From DATKCA01 sp035544675 (lineage in GTDB: Bacteria > Acidobacteriota > Thermoanaerobaculia > Gp7-AA8): a stretch of DNA of 64,000 nt. The translations under genes and the position numbers were made by a program. Position 1 is the stretch's first letter. Every line of letters begins with the position of its first letter. A model generated the notes under the pieces. The model worked only from the letters and a program-made list of their open reading frames with translations, was not told where the DNA came from and searched no databases. The stretch spans positions 1-64,000 of the forward strand of contig DATKCA010000026.1 in NCBI GenBank assembly GCA_035544675.1, given 5' to 3'. Below are positions 53,629 to 62,599 of this stretch, piece after piece.

Positions 53629-53825
53629 GGCAGCTCCTTCAATTTCCGGAACACCTTCTTCCCGTACACCACCAGCACTCCTGCCGTCGGGAAGAACACC
53701 AGGGCCAGGATCAGCGCCGTTGTGCTCCCTGTACCGCTGTACTGGCGCACGCCCCACAGCGCCACGAACAGCGACAGCGCCACGCAGGCGGCCACGAAGA
53801 TGATGTGAAAGGCCTTGAGGGACAT
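53625..53825 (-). CDS. Small two-helix membrane protein in the cox operon
   Basis: Predicted 66-residue protein with two hydrophobic segments (FHIIFVAACVALSLFVALW and LILALVFFPTAGVLVVYG) and a basic end (KKVFRKLKELP). It lies between coxD and the CPxC protein with a 4-nt overlap downstream. It may be a small oxidase subunit; no family is recognised. Confidence 0.75.
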   Translation of the reverse strand: MSLKAFHIIFVAACVALSLFVALWGVRQYSGTGSTTALILALVFFPTAGVLVVYGKKVFRKLKELP

Positions 53826-53828
53826 GGG

Positions 53829-54341
53829 TCAGTGCGTCTTTGTCGTCTCGTGTGTCGTGTCTTCGGCGAGCGGCTGATGGATGTCCTCGCCGAACGTGTC
53901 GTAGTGATGATGCCAGGGACCCCACAGCAGCACTCCGAAGAAAAACACCGTCAAGGCCAGGACGGCATACACGAGCCGCCTCTCGGAAATGAGGTGCATG
54001 AAGTACGCGGCCACCAGGGAGCCCTTGACCAGCGCGATGGTCAGCGCGATGGCGATCGCCATCGCCTTCGGCACATCCAGCCGCGTCACCAGCACCGTGA
54101 CCACGGTCAGGATCCCCAGCATCGCAAACACGATCAGGTACTTCCGTTTCTCCCTGGCGATCGCTTCGGGGCTGTCGTGATGGTCGTGCCCGCCCTCGTG
54201 GCCGTGGCCGTGCCCGGCCTCGTGGTGCTCCTGCGCGGGAGCCGCGGGCGGCGCGGGTGGCGCGGGCGATGCCGCTGGCTCGGGCGGCGCGGGCGATGCC
54301 GGCGGCGGCTCGGGCGGTTTGAAAATCGTATGTTCGGCCAT
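53829..54341 (-). CDS. coxD: Oxidase subunit IV with Pro/Ala- and His-rich N-terminus
   Basis: Predicted 170-residue protein. Residues about 60-150 hold three transmembrane helices of the prokaryotic COX4 type (KAMAIAIALTIALVKGSLVAA, then YFMHLISERRLVYAVL). The first 35 residues are Pro/Ala repeats (PEPPPASPAPPEPA) and the next 20 are His-rich (QEHHEAGHGHGHEGGHDHHD). The His-rich stretch is unusual for this subunit and may bind copper or zinc. Confidence 0.88.
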   Translation of the reverse strand: MAEHTIFKPPEPPPASPAPPEPAASPAPPAPPAAPAQEHHEAGHGHGHEGGHDHHDSPEAIAREKRKYLIVFAMLGILTVVTVLVTRLDVPKAMAIAIALTIALVKGSLVAAYFMHLISERRLVYAVLALTVFFFGVLLWGPWHHHYDTFGEDIHQPLAEDTTHETTKTH

Positions 54342-54379
54342 TCAGCCCCTCCATGAGCCGCCCCCCGGCGGCGCTCCAC
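54342..54379. repeat. Short GC-rich REP-like hairpin
   Basis: The gap between coxC and coxD contains GAGCCGCCCCCCGGCGGCGCTCCAC-like sequence, ending in GGCGGCGCTCCAC, the same terminus as the dyads at 42613 and 46063. It is a degenerate member of that family. Confidence 0.6.
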
Positions 54380-55009
54380 TCAGAGCAGGTACAGCGTCGG
54401 AAACAGGAAGATCCACACCAGATCGACGAAGTGCCAGTACAGCCCTGTCACCTCGACTCGATTCGTGAACTGCGCGCGTTTGGTCCCCCACCACTTGTCA
54501 GCGGTGAGGATCAGGTAGAGGAACACGATCATGCCGCCGAGGACATGCAGTCCATGCAGGCCGGTCATGGTGTAGTAGGTGGCGAAGAAGTTGTTGGTTT
54601 TGGGGTAGTAGGCATGGCTGAACTTCTCGGTGTACTCGACGGCCTTGATGACCATGAAGCCGAGGCCGCACAGCAGCGTGACCCAGAGCCAGATCTTGCC
54701 CCACTTCAGGTTGCCGAGGCGCAGGTTGGCCCAGGCCAGGACGACGCTGACCGAGGAGAAGATCAGCACGAACGTGTTGACCATGGCCAGCCAGACGTTG
54801 AGGATGTCCTCCGCCTTCGGCCATGTGGGCGCACTGGTCCGAATCAGAATCAGCGCCGAGAACAACGCCCCGAACAACATCACCTCGGACGCCAGGAAGA
54901 GCCAGATCCCGAGCTTCGCGTTGTAGAGACCCGTGTCCGGCCGTGAATGGACGGTGTAGGGAATCTCGATCTCGTGGTGTGCAGCTGCCGCGTGCGCGTG
55001 GGAGTCCAT
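54380..55009 (-). CDS. coxC: Cytochrome c oxidase subunit III
   Basis: Predicted 209-residue protein with five transmembrane helices. It carries LGIWLFLASEVMLFGALFSA, TYYTMTGLHGLHVLGGM and the end GLYWHFVDLVWIFLFPTLYL, all classical for subunit III. The first 15 residues contain a HAHAAAAHHE stretch. It begins 3 nt after the coxA stop. Confidence 0.95.
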   Translation of the reverse strand: MDSHAHAAAAHHEIEIPYTVHSRPDTGLYNAKLGIWLFLASEVMLFGALFSALILIRTSAPTWPKAEDILNVWLAMVNTFVLIFSSVSVVLAWANLRLGNLKWGKIWLWVTLLCGLGFMVIKAVEYTEKFSHAYYPKTNNFFATYYTMTGLHGLHVLGGMIVFLYLILTADKWWGTKRAQFTNRVEVTGLYWHFVDLVWIFLFPTLYLL

Positions 55010-55012
55010 CGG

Positions 55013-56923
55013 CTAGCTCTCCTTCTGCGCCACGGCGCTCTGCGGAAGCCCGCCGCCCGCGGGCGGCGCGGGGGTGACCGGCTGTTCCGGGTCCGGCAGG
55101 TTCTGCGGGTAGTAGTCGAGGTCGTGGCCGGGGAAGTTGTACTCGTACGGTCCGCGGTAGACGACCGGCACGGTGGCGAAGTTGCCATGGCCGAGCGGCG
55201 GGGAGGTCGTGGCGGCCCACTCCAGCGTCGTCGCTTCCCACGGATTTGCGCCGACCTTCTCACCCCAGAGGATGCTCTTGAAGAAGTTCACGATGAACGG
55301 CAGCTGCGCGGCCAGCAGCAGGAACGCCGACACGGACATGAACAGGTTCCAGTGCAGGACGGGCTTGGCGTGCGCGTACTGAGCGCCGCCGTCGTAGAGC
55401 CGGCGCGAGACGCCGGCCAGGCCCTGCAGGAACATGGGGAAGAACACGCCGTTAATGAAGATCAGGGAGCCCCAGAAGTGCATCTTGCCGAGGCGCTCGC
55501 TCATCTGCCGGCCGGTGACCTTGGGGAACCAGTAGTAGATGCCGGCGAACATCGCGAAGATCGTCCCCGGCGCGACGACGTAGTGGAAGTGTCCGATGAC
55601 GTAGTAGGTGTCGTGAAGGTGAATGTCCGAGGCCGCCAGTCCGAGCGGCAGTCCGGTCAGCCCGCCGATGGCGAACATGGGCAGGAACGCCAGCGCGAAC
55701 ATCATCGGCGTATTCAGCCGGATCGATCCTCCCCACAGGGTGATCAGCAGCGCGCTGAGAATGATCACCGACGGGATGGAGATGATCATCGTCGTGGTCT
55801 GGAAGAACGCGCTGATGGCCGTGCCCATCCCGGTCATGAACATGTGGTGCGCCCACACGACGAAGGACATGAATCCGAGGAACACGACGGAGTAGACGAG
55901 CGAGCGGTAGCCCCAGAGCGGCTTGCGCGTGTTGTTGGCGATGACCTCCGCGATGATCCCCAGCCCCGGCAGGATCAGCACGTACACCTCGGGGTGGGCC
56001 AGGAACCAGAAGAGGTGCTGCCAGAGCAGCGGATTGCCTCCGCCGTCTCGCTCCAGCGGCGTGCCGCTGATGACCAGGCCGCTGGGCATGAAGAAACTGG
56101 TCTCGAAGAGACGATCGCTGAGCTGCATCACCGCGGCGGCCTCGAGGGGCGGGAACGCCAGGAGCAGCAGGAACGAGGTCACCAGCTGCGCCCAGACGAA
56201 GAACGGCAGGCGCATCCAGGTCAGACCCTTGGCCCGCAACTGAATGATGGTGACGATGAAGTTGACCGCGCCGAGGAGCGAGGAGGTGATCAGCAGCACC
56301 ATGCCCAACAGCCAGATGTCCTGCCCTCGCGTGGCGATGACCGACAGGGGCGGATAGGACGTCCACCCGGAGTTCGCGGCGCCGCCGGCGATGAAGAAGC
56401 TCGACAGCATGATGAGGCCGCCGGGCAGGTACAACCAGTAGCTCATCATGTTGAGCTTCGGGAAGGCCATGTCGGGCGCGCCGATCTGCAGCGGCACCAC
56501 GTAGTTGCCGAACGCGCCGACGGCGAGCGGAACGATGGCCAGGAAGACCATCACCGTCCCGTGCATGGCGCCGAGCTGGTTGTAGAACTCGGGCAGCATG
56601 ATCCCGCCCGGCGCGTTCGCCGCACCCAGGAACTGCGCGATCCATGGATGGAATGAGCGTCCCGGCCAGGCCAGCTGGAACCGCATGAGCAGCATCATGC
56701 CGAAGCCGGCCATGAGGAAGCAGAGCGCCGTCACCGCGTACTGAATGCCGATCCACTTGTGATCGGTGGAGAAGACGTAGCGCCTCCACCACGACTGGAC
56801 GTGACCGGTGAGCTGAAGCTGCCGCTGCTCTTCCTCGCGGATGCGCAGCGCCCCTTTGAGGATCTTCTCAGCCTCGTCGACGTAGAGCCACTGTGTCCCG
56901 ACTCGTAGTTGTCTCTTCGGCAT
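55013..56923 (-). CDS. coxA: Cytochrome c oxidase subunit I
   Basis: Predicted 636-residue catalytic subunit with at least 12 transmembrane helices. It shows GTVMVFLAIVPL, the Cu-B/Tyr motif HPEVYVLILPG, WAHHMFMTGMG, and HDTYYVIGHFHYVV with the haem ligands. The HPEVY motif and the following GLGIIAEV point to an A-type oxidase with haem A, in line with CtaA and CtaB downstream. The start at 56923 has GGGAGG upstream; a longer frame to 57001 would translate the heptad hairpin. Confidence 0.95.
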   Translation of the reverse strand: MPKRQLRVGTQWLYVDEAEKILKGALRIREEEQRQLQLTGHVQSWWRRYVFSTDHKWIGIQYAVTALCFLMAGFGMMLLMRFQLAWPGRSFHPWIAQFLGAANAPGGIMLPEFYNQLGAMHGTVMVFLAIVPLAVGAFGNYVVPLQIGAPDMAFPKLNMMSYWLYLPGGLIMLSSFFIAGGAANSGWTSYPPLSVIATRGQDIWLLGMVLLITSSLLGAVNFIVTIIQLRAKGLTWMRLPFFVWAQLVTSFLLLLAFPPLEAAAVMQLSDRLFETSFFMPSGLVISGTPLERDGGGNPLLWQHLFWFLAHPEVYVLILPGLGIIAEVIANNTRKPLWGYRSLVYSVVFLGFMSFVVWAHHMFMTGMGTAISAFFQTTTMIISIPSVIILSALLITLWGGSIRLNTPMMFALAFLPMFAIGGLTGLPLGLAASDIHLHDTYYVIGHFHYVVAPGTIFAMFAGIYYWFPKVTGRQMSERLGKMHFWGSLIFINGVFFPMFLQGLAGVSRRLYDGGAQYAHAKPVLHWNLFMSVSAFLLLAAQLPFIVNFFKSILWGEKVGANPWEATTLEWAATTSPPLGHGNFATVPVVYRGPYEYNFPGHDLDYYPQNLPDPEQPVTPAPPAGGGLPQSAVAQKES

Positions 56924-56943
56924 CCTGCAACCTCCCGGCTCGC

Positions 56944-57020
56944 TGGCTCTTGGCTCTGGGCTCTTGGCTCTTGGGCAAAACCGCTCCTTCCCAAGAGCCA
57001 ACAGCCAAGAGCCAGGAGCC
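56944..57020. repeat. Heptad hairpin, GGCTCTT units
   Basis: Left arm 56944-56975 (four GGCTCTT-type units) and right arm 56990-57020 (AAGAGCC units) pair along most of their length around a 14-nt loop (CAAAACCGCTCCTT). It fills the gap between the cupredoxin and coxA genes of one operon, so the hairpin would be in the mRNA just upstream of the coxA Shine-Dalgarno. Unit and loop resemble the element at 61189-61276. Confidence 0.88.
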
Positions 57021-57025
57021 GTTTA

Positions 57026-57841
57026 CTATCCCCTGAACGTGAATGCCACCTGCTTCTGCTCGTTCGCCGCCACCGTCACCTGCTGTTCCTGCTGGCCGTA
57101 CTTCTCGTGCCAGGCCACCAGCGTCCATGTGCCGGCCGGCAGGTTGGCGATCGTGAACTGGCCGTTCGTCTGGGAGACGCCGTGATACGAGTGCGGCAGA
57201 ACGGCCATGTACGAGTTCATCCAGCCGTGCACGTCGCACTTGATGCGGAACGGCTTCACTTCGACCTTGTCGAACTTCTTGGTCGACACCATCCCCATGA
57301 CCGGCTGCCCTTCGTTGAACTGCCGGTTCACGGCCGGCAGGGCATGCACGTTGTGCAGCGTGTTGTCGCTGTTCTTGATCTGCACCGGCTGGCCGACCTG
57401 CACGGCACTGACATGCGGGATGTACTGGCAGCCCTTCTGATCGAGCAGGGCCGGCCTGTTGTTGGGGCCCGTGGGGGGAGTCTCCTTCACGTAGACCAGG
57501 ACGTTGGCCAGCTCGCCCCCGGCACCGACGACCACTTCCTCGCTCTTGACCGGCGTGGAGTGCTGCGAGGCGCAGAACGGATCGGCAGCCATCTGCACGT
57601 TGCCCGCGGGCGCGGGTGTGCCTTCGAACTTCACCATTCCGGTGATGGTGGCGGCATCGGCTGCCGCGGCCGGCGCGGCGGCGGGAGCAGCCCCGCCTGC
57701 GGGATCGGCCGCGGCGACTTCCTCGACCTCATCGTCTTCGCCGAGCTCCTCGTCGGAGAGCTCCTGACCTCCCCCGCACCCGATGGCGAATACGAACGTC
57801 ATGGCTGCGAGCATCGTTACGAACTTTTTCAGCGTCATCAT
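57026..57841 (-). CDS. Cupredoxin-like lipoprotein with carboxypeptidase-regulatory-like tail
   Basis: Predicted 271-residue lipoprotein (TMLAAMTFVFAIGC, Cys 22 or near). A Glu/Asp-rich and Ala/Pro-rich spacer (about 25-62) precedes a domain with QIKNSDNTLHNVHA and IKCDVHGWMNSYM. The spacing C-x2-H-x2-M and the earlier His match type-1 copper ligands as in amicyanin. Residues about 205-271 (NGQFTIANLPAGTWTLVAW) resemble a carboxypeptidase regulatory-like domain. It lies between the octahaem cytochrome and coxA, where it could carry electrons to CuA. That role is inference; the copper site is read from the motif only. Confidence 0.82.
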   Translation of the reverse strand: MMTLKKFVTMLAAMTFVFAIGCGGGQELSDEELGEDDEVEEVAAADPAGGAAPAAAPAAAADAATITGMVKFEGTPAPAGNVQMAADPFCASQHSTPVKSEEVVVGAGGELANVLVYVKETPPTGPNNRPALLDQKGCQYIPHVSAVQVGQPVQIKNSDNTLHNVHALPAVNRQFNEGQPVMGMVSTKKFDKVEVKPFRIKCDVHGWMNSYMAVLPHSYHGVSQTNGQFTIANLPAGTWTLVAWHEKYGQQEQQVTVAANEQKQVAFTFRG

Positions 57842-57850
57842 TTTCTCCTC

Positions 57851-57888
57851 AATCGGTTTCCGGCTCCCGGTTACCGGTTTCCGGCCAC
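57851..57888. repeat. Heptad repeat, GGTTTCC units
   Basis: Degenerate units (CGGTTTC, CGGCTCC, CGGTTAC, CGGTTTC, CGGCC) occupy the gap between the octahaem cytochrome and cupredoxin genes and overlap the cytochrome stop. They share the GGTTTCC unit with the large hairpin at 62513-62590; no inverted arm is seen here. Confidence 0.8.
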
Positions 57889-60800
57889 AGCCGGCCCCCT
57901 GGTCTCCAGCACTCCCGTCTGCACGGGCGTGGCCGGTGGTGTCCTCGGCATTTCCTGTGGAGCGGGCAGAGCGGAATCGGGACGGGCGGTGATCATCTCC
58001 GTTCCGCCGATGCTCCAGATGTAGTCACGCATGTACCCGGTCAGGGCGACGGCGTCCGCCATCGTCTCGCGCAGCTCGTCCTCGCCGCGGAAGTACGGGA
58101 GCAGCCGGGCCTTCGACGCCGCGAACTGCGGCGTGTCGATGGCGGCGCCGAGCGGCGAGGTGAAGCCTCCCGTTTCGGCGCTGCGCGGGAAGTTGGTCGG
58201 CATGCGCGTTCCCGGGATCATGTCGTCCGGCCGGCGGATCCAGTCCTCGATCCACTCGTGGCGCAGGCGCACGCGTGAGAGCGTGAGGTTCGGCGCCAGC
58301 GCTGTGGTGTCGGCGATGTCCGGGACCGGCGGGTTGGCATGATTCACCGGCGTGAGCACGTGACACTGCGCGCAGCGCAGCATGTTGAAGACCTCGCGTC
58401 CGATGGCCACGTTCTGCGGCGAGGGGTCCCTGTGAAGCTGCGTGTCGAAGGCGGGCACCCGGCCCTGAGCGGCGAACCCGGTCACCAGGGTGTTGGCCTC
58501 CTCGTCGGTGAAGTGGAACGTCGGCATGCGCACCGACATCCACGGACGGATCTTCATGGTGGTGGGGTCCTTGAGGAAGTTGAACATCCACGCCGACTGC
58601 GCCCGCGCGCCCTGCGGCGAGAGATCGGGCGGGCGGAAGTTCTCGTCGGCGATCAGAGGCCCGATGGCCCGGCCGTAGCCGTCGACGATGTGGCATCCGC
58701 GGCAGTTGCGCTGCGAGACGATCTTGCGACCTTCCTCGGCCGCCCGCACGTGCGCGTCACGCGCCGCCATGCGGTTCTCCGACACTCGCTCTTTGGTCAG
58801 GCCGAGGATCACCGAGGAGATGGTCCGGGCCTCGTTCTCGGTGAGGTTGAAGTTCGGCATCTTCAGCTTGTCGTTGTAGGGCTTGGTGCGCTCGTCGTCG
58901 TAGACCCGGGGGCTGCGGATCTTGTGGTAGATCCACGAGGGGACGGTGTGGAGGATGTGCTCCTTCCTCCCGTCCTCGTGCTCGTAGTCGTGCACGTAAC
59001 CGAAGTCAAACAGGTGCAGGTTCTTCGAGCCCTCCGTGGTCAATTCGGTGCCGATGGGCTTGAGACCGTCGAAACCCTTGATGTCGTGGCAGGAGTAGCA
59101 GCCGTACTTCTCGATGGAGCGCTGGCCGAGGTAGATGAGCTGTTCGCGGAGGGGCATCGATTGCAGACGGGTGTTGGCGTCGCGATCCGTCAGAGTGTTG
59201 ATCAGGTAGCCCTTGGCTAGTTCGCGGACGGCCTGCGGATCGGGAGCGGGAGCACCCTTCTGCATGAACTCCGGCTTCTGCATCGTCATCAGGTAGGCGG
59301 TCACGTCGGCCGCCTCCTGGTCGGAGAGGCGCAGGTCGGGCATCTGCGTGGCGGCGTCGTAGACGCGCGGGTTCTTCACCCAGTTGAAGACCCAGCCGGG
59401 ATGCGTCTTCGTCCCCGTGCCGGTGAAGTTGAATCCGAAGTGCCTCTCCAGCGGGAAGTCGTCCCGGTGCGCCAGGCGCGTCTTCCCCTCGGCATCGGTG
59501 ACGGTGTCGGTGTCGATGTGGCAGCCCAGGCAGCCGACGCTGGACACGATCTCCCTGCCGCGCGCGGCGTCGCCGCCGGCCGGCCCCTGCCAGGTGCGCC
59601 GCGTCGAGTTGGCGAACAGATACTCGACGATGGCGTGAATCTCCGCGTTCTGATAGCGGATGTTCTGCTCGCGCTCATGGAGAGGCACCGCCGGCCCGAC
59701 CATGTTCCGCTGGAAGAAGAACGACGGCATGCGCGTGGTGGAACGGAACTCGTTCGGCGCGGCGATCCACCGGAATGCCCACTCCGGAGTGGTCTTCTCG
59801 GCGATCCCTTCCAGAGTCGGCCCCGGCTTCTGCAGGTTCTCGAACCGCCAGTTGCTGATCTTGTGGCAGGAATGGCAGCCGTACAGCTCCACCATGTGCG
59901 TGCCGGTGGTGATGTGCTGGGCCTTCTCCACCGTGATCTGGCCGGCGTGGCACTTGAGGCATCCGGCCTCGTAGTGCTGGCGCGGATACATCGGGGTGTC
60001 GAGGAACGGGTTGACGGCGTAGCCCCAGTTTCGCTTCTCGAAGTCGCGGGGCGTGGGGAAGAAGAACATCGAGGCCTTCTTCCAGCGGAGCTCCATCCGC
60101 TTGCTCATGGGCGTGTGGCCGGCGCGGCCGAATTCGGTGGCCCGGTCCTGGCCGCGATGGCAGGCCGTGCAGCCGTACTCGAGAAGAGGATGAGGTGAGG
60201 CCGAGCCGACGAACGTCTCCAGGCGCGGGTGGGTCCGGAACGGATTCATGATCAGCCGCTCGTTCTGGATCCGATCCAGCTGCTCGACGCGCTCCTCGGT
60301 CTCGGCGCGGCGGTCGGCGGGGATCAGGTTCTTGTCGAGGCGGAGGCGCAGCTCGCCGGCCAGCCGCTCGGCCTCCACCTTCGACTCGAATCCGGGACGG
60401 TCGATGGCGCGGTGGCACGTCATGCAGCGGTCCACGCGTGGGACCGACATGTAGTTCATGTCGATGAAGAGGTCGCCCAGGACGACCTGCTCGATTTTCA
60501 TGGTCGGATTGACGAAGTCGAGCATCGGTGCGTTGAGGATGAAGAAGTCGCGGTCCGCCGACACCGTCTTGAGCTGCTTGTTCAGCAGGTCGACCGATGC
60601 CGTGAGCTCTTTGCGGCGGGTCTCGACCTCTTTGATCCTGCCGAGCCAGCTGTCCACACGGGCGCGCGCGGCATCGCGGTCGCGCGTCACCGCCTGGAGG
60701 CGGATCTGCAGGTCGTCCACCTGCCCCACCAGCGCGTCAAACTCGCGCTGGCGCTCCTCGGTGTGGCGTCCCTGCACGATCGACGCTTCCAGCTCGTAGC

Positions 60801-61179
60801 GCTTGGCATCGAGGATCGCCTTGGCGAAGCGGTAGTCCTGGTCGGCGGCGTAGTGCCTCCCTTCCCACGACTCCAGCTCCTTCTGGGCGGTGACGAGGGC
60901 GTCGCGGTCTTTGGCGATCTCGGCCTGCGCGTCCTTCATCTGCTGGTCGATCTCGGCGAGCTGACGGCGGGCCTCCTCGTTGTTCGCGGCCTCCAGCTCC
61001 CGCTGGATGCGCTCGGACTGGATCCGGTTGAATTCCATCTGGAACCACTTCCAGCCGCGGACGTAGTCGTACATGACCATCGCCCCCGTGACCGCGAGCA
61101 GCCCCAGCGCCGACAACGCGAAGATCGCGTTCAGCTTCCTCATGCTGTAGTTGTGCGGTATGGGCTCTTGCGGCTTCAT
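57871..61179 (-). CDS. Octahaem c-type cytochrome with membrane anchor and coiled coil
   Basis: Predicted 1102-residue protein. One N-terminal helix (LNAIFALSALGLLAVTGAMVM, about 16-36) anchors it, followed by about 150 residues of charged coiled coil (about 50-210). Eight CXXCH haem sites follow at about residues 252, 337, 407, 435, 550, 694, 826 and 936 (CMTCH, CTACH, CLKCH, CHSCH, CLGCH, CYSCH, CRGCH, CAQCH). The last four sites sit in mono-haem cytochrome c-like units with Met-containing segments (TRMPSFFF, TQMPDL, LKMPNF, VRMPTF). It is placed between cytochrome b subunits and the oxidase, so it most likely takes the place of cytochrome c1 and carries electrons onward. The start may instead be ATG 61143. 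Confidence 0.92.
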   Translation of the reverse strand: MKPQEPIPHNYSMRKLNAIFALSALGLLAVTGAMVMYDYVRGWKWFQMEFNRIQSERIQRELEAANNEEARRQLAEIDQQMKDAQAEIAKDRDALVTAQKELESWEGRHYAADQDYRFAKAILDAKRYELEASIVQGRHTEERQREFDALVGQVDDLQIRLQAVTRDRDAARARVDSWLGRIKEVETRRKELTASVDLLNKQLKTVSADRDFFILNAPMLDFVNPTMKIEQVVLGDLFIDMNYMSVPRVDRCMTCHRAIDRPGFESKVEAERLAGELRLRLDKNLIPADRRAETEERVEQLDRIQNERLIMNPFRTHPRLETFVGSASPHPLLEYGCTACHRGQDRATEFGRAGHTPMSKRMELRWKKASMFFFPTPRDFEKRNWGYAVNPFLDTPMYPRQHYEAGCLKCHAGQITVEKAQHITTGTHMVELYGCHSCHKISNWRFENLQKPGPTLEGIAEKTTPEWAFRWIAAPNEFRSTTRMPSFFFQRNMVGPAVPLHEREQNIRYQNAEIHAIVEYLFANSTRRTWQGPAGGDAARGREIVSSVGCLGCHIDTDTVTDAEGKTRLAHRDDFPLERHFGFNFTGTGTKTHPGWVFNWVKNPRVYDAATQMPDLRLSDQEAADVTAYLMTMQKPEFMQKGAPAPDPQAVRELAKGYLINTLTDRDANTRLQSMPLREQLIYLGQRSIEKYGCYSCHDIKGFDGLKPIGTELTTEGSKNLHLFDFGYVHDYEHEDGRKEHILHTVPSWIYHKIRSPRVYDDERTKPYNDKLKMPNFNLTENEARTISSVILGLTKERVSENRMAARDAHVRAAEEGRKIVSQRNCRGCHIVDGYGRAIGPLIADENFRPPDLSPQGARAQSAWMFNFLKDPTTMKIRPWMSVRMPTFHFTDEEANTLVTGFAAQGRVPAFDTQLHRDPSPQNVAIGREVFNMLRCAQCHVLTPVNHANPPVPDIADTTALAPNLTLSRVRLRHEWIEDWIRRPDDMIPGTRMPTNFPRSAETGGFTSPLGAAIDTPQFAASKARLLPYFRGEDELRETMADAVALTGYMRDYIWSIGGTEMITARPDSALPAPQEMPRTPPATPVQTGVLETRGPAVAGNR

Positions 61180-61188
61180 GGCTGTTTG

Positions 61189-61276
61189 TTGGCTCTTGGC
61201 TGTTGGCTCTTGGCTCTTGGGAAAAACAGAGCGACCCCAGGTTCTCCCAAGAGCCCAGAGCCAAGAGCCCAGAGCC
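61189..61276. repeat. Heptad hairpin, GGCTCTT units, second copy
   Basis: Left arm 61189-61222 (TTGGCTC/TTGGCTG units) and right arm 61244-61276 (AAGAGCC, CAGAGCC units) pair around a loop starting AAAAACAGAGCGACC. It fills the gap between the subunit IV-like gene and the octahaem cytochrome gene and reaches almost to the cytochrome start. Confidence 0.88.
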
Positions 61277-61279
61277 GGT

Positions 61280-62503
61280 TCATATGTTGAAAAAGATCTC
61301 CTGGATGTGAACGATGTACTTGAGGTTGAACAGCCAGCGCAGGACCATCTTGATCGGCAGCGCCAGCATCACCAGGAACAGCATGGCGCCGACGTAGTAA
61401 CGCGGCGCGCCCATCTTCTGGTAGAAGCGGCGGAACGGACCCATGGCCAGCACCGGCGGCAGGGCCAGGTAGGCGAGCACGAGCACGATGCCGAAGATCT
61501 CGCGGATCAGCCAGATGCGCGGCAGCGGCTGGCCCAGCGCCTTGACCCAGATCAGCTCGGACAGGTCGATGTTGACCAGCGGCTCCAGCTTGTTGGCATC
61601 CCAGTACTCGAACGGCCCGAAGAAGTTCCAGTTCGGACCGCGCAGGAACGTTCCGGTGATGATGAGGAACGACCACAGCACGATGAATCCGTACAGAAAG
61701 ATCCCGATCTCCCATTTCCGCTCGCGGAACGAGTAGTAGCCGCTGCCGCGCGGGTTGGTGTCGATGTAGGGAATGGCCATCAGCCCGACGATGATCAGCG
61801 TCGGCAGGACGACTCCCGCCAGCCACGGATCGAAGTAGACCAGCATCTCCTGCAGTCCGAGGAAGTACCAGGGGGCCTTGGCGGGATTGGGTGAGACGTT
61901 CGGATTGGCCGCCTCTTCCAGCGGCGCCCGGAGCCCGATCGACCAGACGGTCATCACGATCGTGAGCAGGATCATGCACAGCAGCTCGGTGTAGACCAGG
62001 TCGGGCCACACGAAGAGCTTCTCGTCCGACTCGGTCTTCTCCCAGGGGATGCCGCCGGCCTCCATCTGCTTGTCGTTGAGGTAGGCCTTGCGCAGCGCCA
62101 GCCAGGTGAAGAACCCGAGCAGGAAGATCATGGCGGCGATCGGGACGTTGTCCGGCTTCGCGGCGATCTTGAAAAAGTTGGGATCCATCATCGAGAGACT
62201 GAAGAGAGCCGCGCCGATGATCAGCATCCACAGTCCGACCTTCGTATCCCACAGCCGCGGGCCGAGCCTGGCCAGGCCGAACAGGCAGATCAGCCACGCC
62301 ACGGCCAGGTACATGAGGGGGGTGATGAAGAAGCCGGCCAGGAGAAAGACCACGCCCAGGACGGTGAAGATCGTCCCGGTGCGCGAGCGCAGCTTTCCGT
62401 CGCAGAGGTTGAAGAAAACGACGAACGCGAAGATGCCGGACAGAAGGATGAACGAGATCGACGCGACGGACAGCACGTTGATGAAGTTCTTCAGGAAGTC
62501 CAT
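61280..62503 (-). CDS. Cytochrome b C-terminal/subunit IV-like protein
   Basis: Predicted 407-residue membrane protein with about nine helices, longer than b6f subunit IV (about 160). The central part carries NPAKAPWYFLGLQEMLVYF, the variant of the PEWYFL quinone-site motif, followed by helices and IPYIDTNPRGSGYY. The N-terminal four helices (to about residue 130) are extra and not recognised. It would complete the split cytochrome b with the product of the gene upstream. Confidence 0.9.
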   Translation of the reverse strand: MDFLKNFINVLSVASISFILLSGIFAFVVFFNLCDGKLRSRTGTIFTVLGVVFLLAGFFITPLMYLAVAWLICLFGLARLGPRLWDTKVGLWMLIIGAALFSLSMMDPNFFKIAAKPDNVPIAAMIFLLGFFTWLALRKAYLNDKQMEAGGIPWEKTESDEKLFVWPDLVYTELLCMILLTIVMTVWSIGLRAPLEEAANPNVSPNPAKAPWYFLGLQEMLVYFDPWLAGVVLPTLIIVGLMAIPYIDTNPRGSGYYSFRERKWEIGIFLYGFIVLWSFLIITGTFLRGPNWNFFGPFEYWDANKLEPLVNIDLSELIWVKALGQPLPRIWLIREIFGIVLVLAYLALPPVLAMGPFRRFYQKMGAPRYYVGAMLFLVMLALPIKMVLRWLFNLKYIVHIQEIFFNI

Positions 62504-62511
62504 GGCTTAGA

Positions 62512-62590
<79 letters not shown>

Positions 62591-62599
62591 TGGAGATCC

